A stretch of DNA of 14,554 nt, taken from positions 1-14,554 of the forward strand of contig JBFXDI010000102.1 of the NCBI GenBank assembly GCA_050181295.1. The letters run 5' to 3'. Positions within the stretch are counted from its first letter, which is position 1. Each line of letters starts with the position of its first letter. A program made the translations under genes and the position numbers. The notes under the pieces are model-generated. The model made no database searches and was not told where the DNA came from. It was given only the letters and a program-made list of their open reading frames with translations. Below, piece by piece: positions 13,767 through 14,554 of the stretch. This DNA comes from JBFXDI01 sp050181295. Its GTDB lineage: Bacteria; Pseudomonadota; Alphaproteobacteria; Rhizobiales; Aestuariivirgaceae.

Positions 13767-14554
13767 GGCGGCGGGCCGTCACTTCTCGATCCGCAAGCAG
13801 ACGGGCTTCACGACGGTCGCGCTCATCTGCTTCGTGATGCTCTATGCGCCGATCCTCACGCTCGTGTTCTATTCCTTCAACGCCGGCACCTCGATCGCCA
13901 TATGGGAGGGCTTCTCCTGGCGCTGGTACATTTCCGCCTGGCAGAACGAGCAGGTGAAGGATGCCTCGCTGCGCTCGCTCACGATCGCGACCTTCGCGGC
14001 CTCGATCTCGACCGTCGTCGCCACCATGGCGGCGCTCGCGACTACGCGGGTGAAGGCCTTCCGGGGCATGAATGCCATCTACGCCATCATCAACCAGCCG
14101 CTGATGGTGCCGGAGATCGTGACCGGCGTGTCGCTGCTCGTGTTCTTCGCGATGATCAAGGTCGCGACCGGCTATTCGGGCCTCGCCTACCTCATCGCGG
14201 CGCACACGGCCTTCTGCATCCCCTTCGCCTACCTGCCGATCCGGGCGCGGCTCGAGAACATGGACCTTTCGCTCGAGCGGGCGGCGGCCGACCTCTACGC
14301 CACGCCCTGGATGACTTTCCGGCGCGTGACGTTGCCGCTGCTGCTTCCGGGCATCCTCGCCGGCCTGATGCTCGCCTTCGTGATCTCGCTCGACGACGTG
14401 GTCATCACCGAACTCGTCAAGTCGGGCGGGCAGGACACGCTGCCGACCTACATGCTGGGGCCGCTCCGCCGTAGCGTGACGCCGGAGATGAACGCGATTT
14501 CCAGCGCCTTCCTGGCGCTCTCGATCGCGCTCGTGACGTTCGTCTTCTTTCTCA
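13759..14554 (+). CDS. potC: spermidine/putrescine-type ABC transporter permease PotC (3' end cut)
   Basis: Second permease of the polyamine-type importer; 265 codons are present and the frame is still open at the right edge, so only a short tail should be missing. Helices are visible near 17-40, 72-96, 107-133 and 140-160, and two more after the EAA loop (174-198, RAAADLYATPWMTFRRVTLP). NQPLMVPEIVTGVSLLVFF and FVISLDDVVITELV are hallmark PotC/PotI stretches. GGAG (13748-13751) precedes the ATG by 7 nt, and the start lies inside the end of potB. The binding-protein gene (potD/potF type) was not seen upstream, so it may follow beyond the window. Confidence 0.9.
   Translation, partial: MAEAAGRHFSIRKQTGFTTVALICFVMLYAPILTLVFYSFNAGTSIAIWEGFSWRWYISAWQNEQVKDASLRSLTIATFAASISTVVATMAALATTRVKAFRGMNAIYAIINQPLMVPEIVTGVSLLVFFAMIKVATGYSGLAYLIAAHTAFCIPFAYLPIRARLENMDLSLERAAADLYATPWMTFRRVTLPLLLPGILAGLMLAFVISLDDVVITELVKSGGQDTLPTYMLGPLRRSVTPEMNAISSAFLALSIALVTFVFFL

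Overview
The window (14,554 bp, GC-rich throughout) reads as chromosomal DNA of an alphaproteobacterium, most likely Hyphomicrobiales (Rhizobiales); I cannot fix the genus. The reasons are a 518-residue FtsZ with a long C-terminal linker, an alphaproteobacterial SspB ending in a ClpX-binding tail, CtrA-like half-sites and GANTC sites upstream of ftsZ, and interspersed palindromes of a kind common in this order. I see no rRNA, tRNA, CRISPR array, transposase, integrase or phage gene.

Left part (1-4643, all genes on the minus strand). In transcription order: sspB (ClpXP adaptor), mepA (murein endopeptidase, overlapping sspB by 4 nt), a PHP-domain metallohydrolase, then ftsZ with its own upstream region and a clear Rho-independent terminator. 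Beyond it is the first 23 codons of a membrane or lipoprotein gene running off the left edge. ftsZ is not preceded by ftsA, so it lies outside the usual ftsQ-ftsA-ftsZ order. The two intergenic regions flanking ftsZ each hold a composite palindromic repeat.

Middle part (4846-11612, all plus strand, largest gap 58 nt). A probable six-gene operon encodes a complete BMP-family (purine/nucleoside-type) ABC importer: double-domain ATPase, two permeases and a periplasmic binding protein. It is followed by hydroxypyruvate isomerase (Hyi) and a MOFRL-family glycerate 2-kinase. The likely logic is uptake of a purine- or ureide-like nutrient, with two-/three-carbon intermediates entering glycolysis as 2-phosphoglycerate. 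Glyoxylate carboligase and tartronate semialdehyde reductase, which would complete the route, are not in the window.

Right part (11706-14554, plus strand). A candidate sigma-70-type promoter precedes potA, potB and potC of a spermidine/putrescine-type ABC importer. potC is cut by the right edge. No binding-protein gene is seen and it may lie outside the window.

Most of the window is ordinary. The best leads are the cell-cycle-type promoter architecture at a relocated ftsZ, its gene neighbourhood (ClpX adaptor, murein hydrolase, PHP enzyme), the two composite repeats, and the transporter plus Hyi/glycerate-kinase catabolic operon. I found no convincing evidence of a wholly new system.
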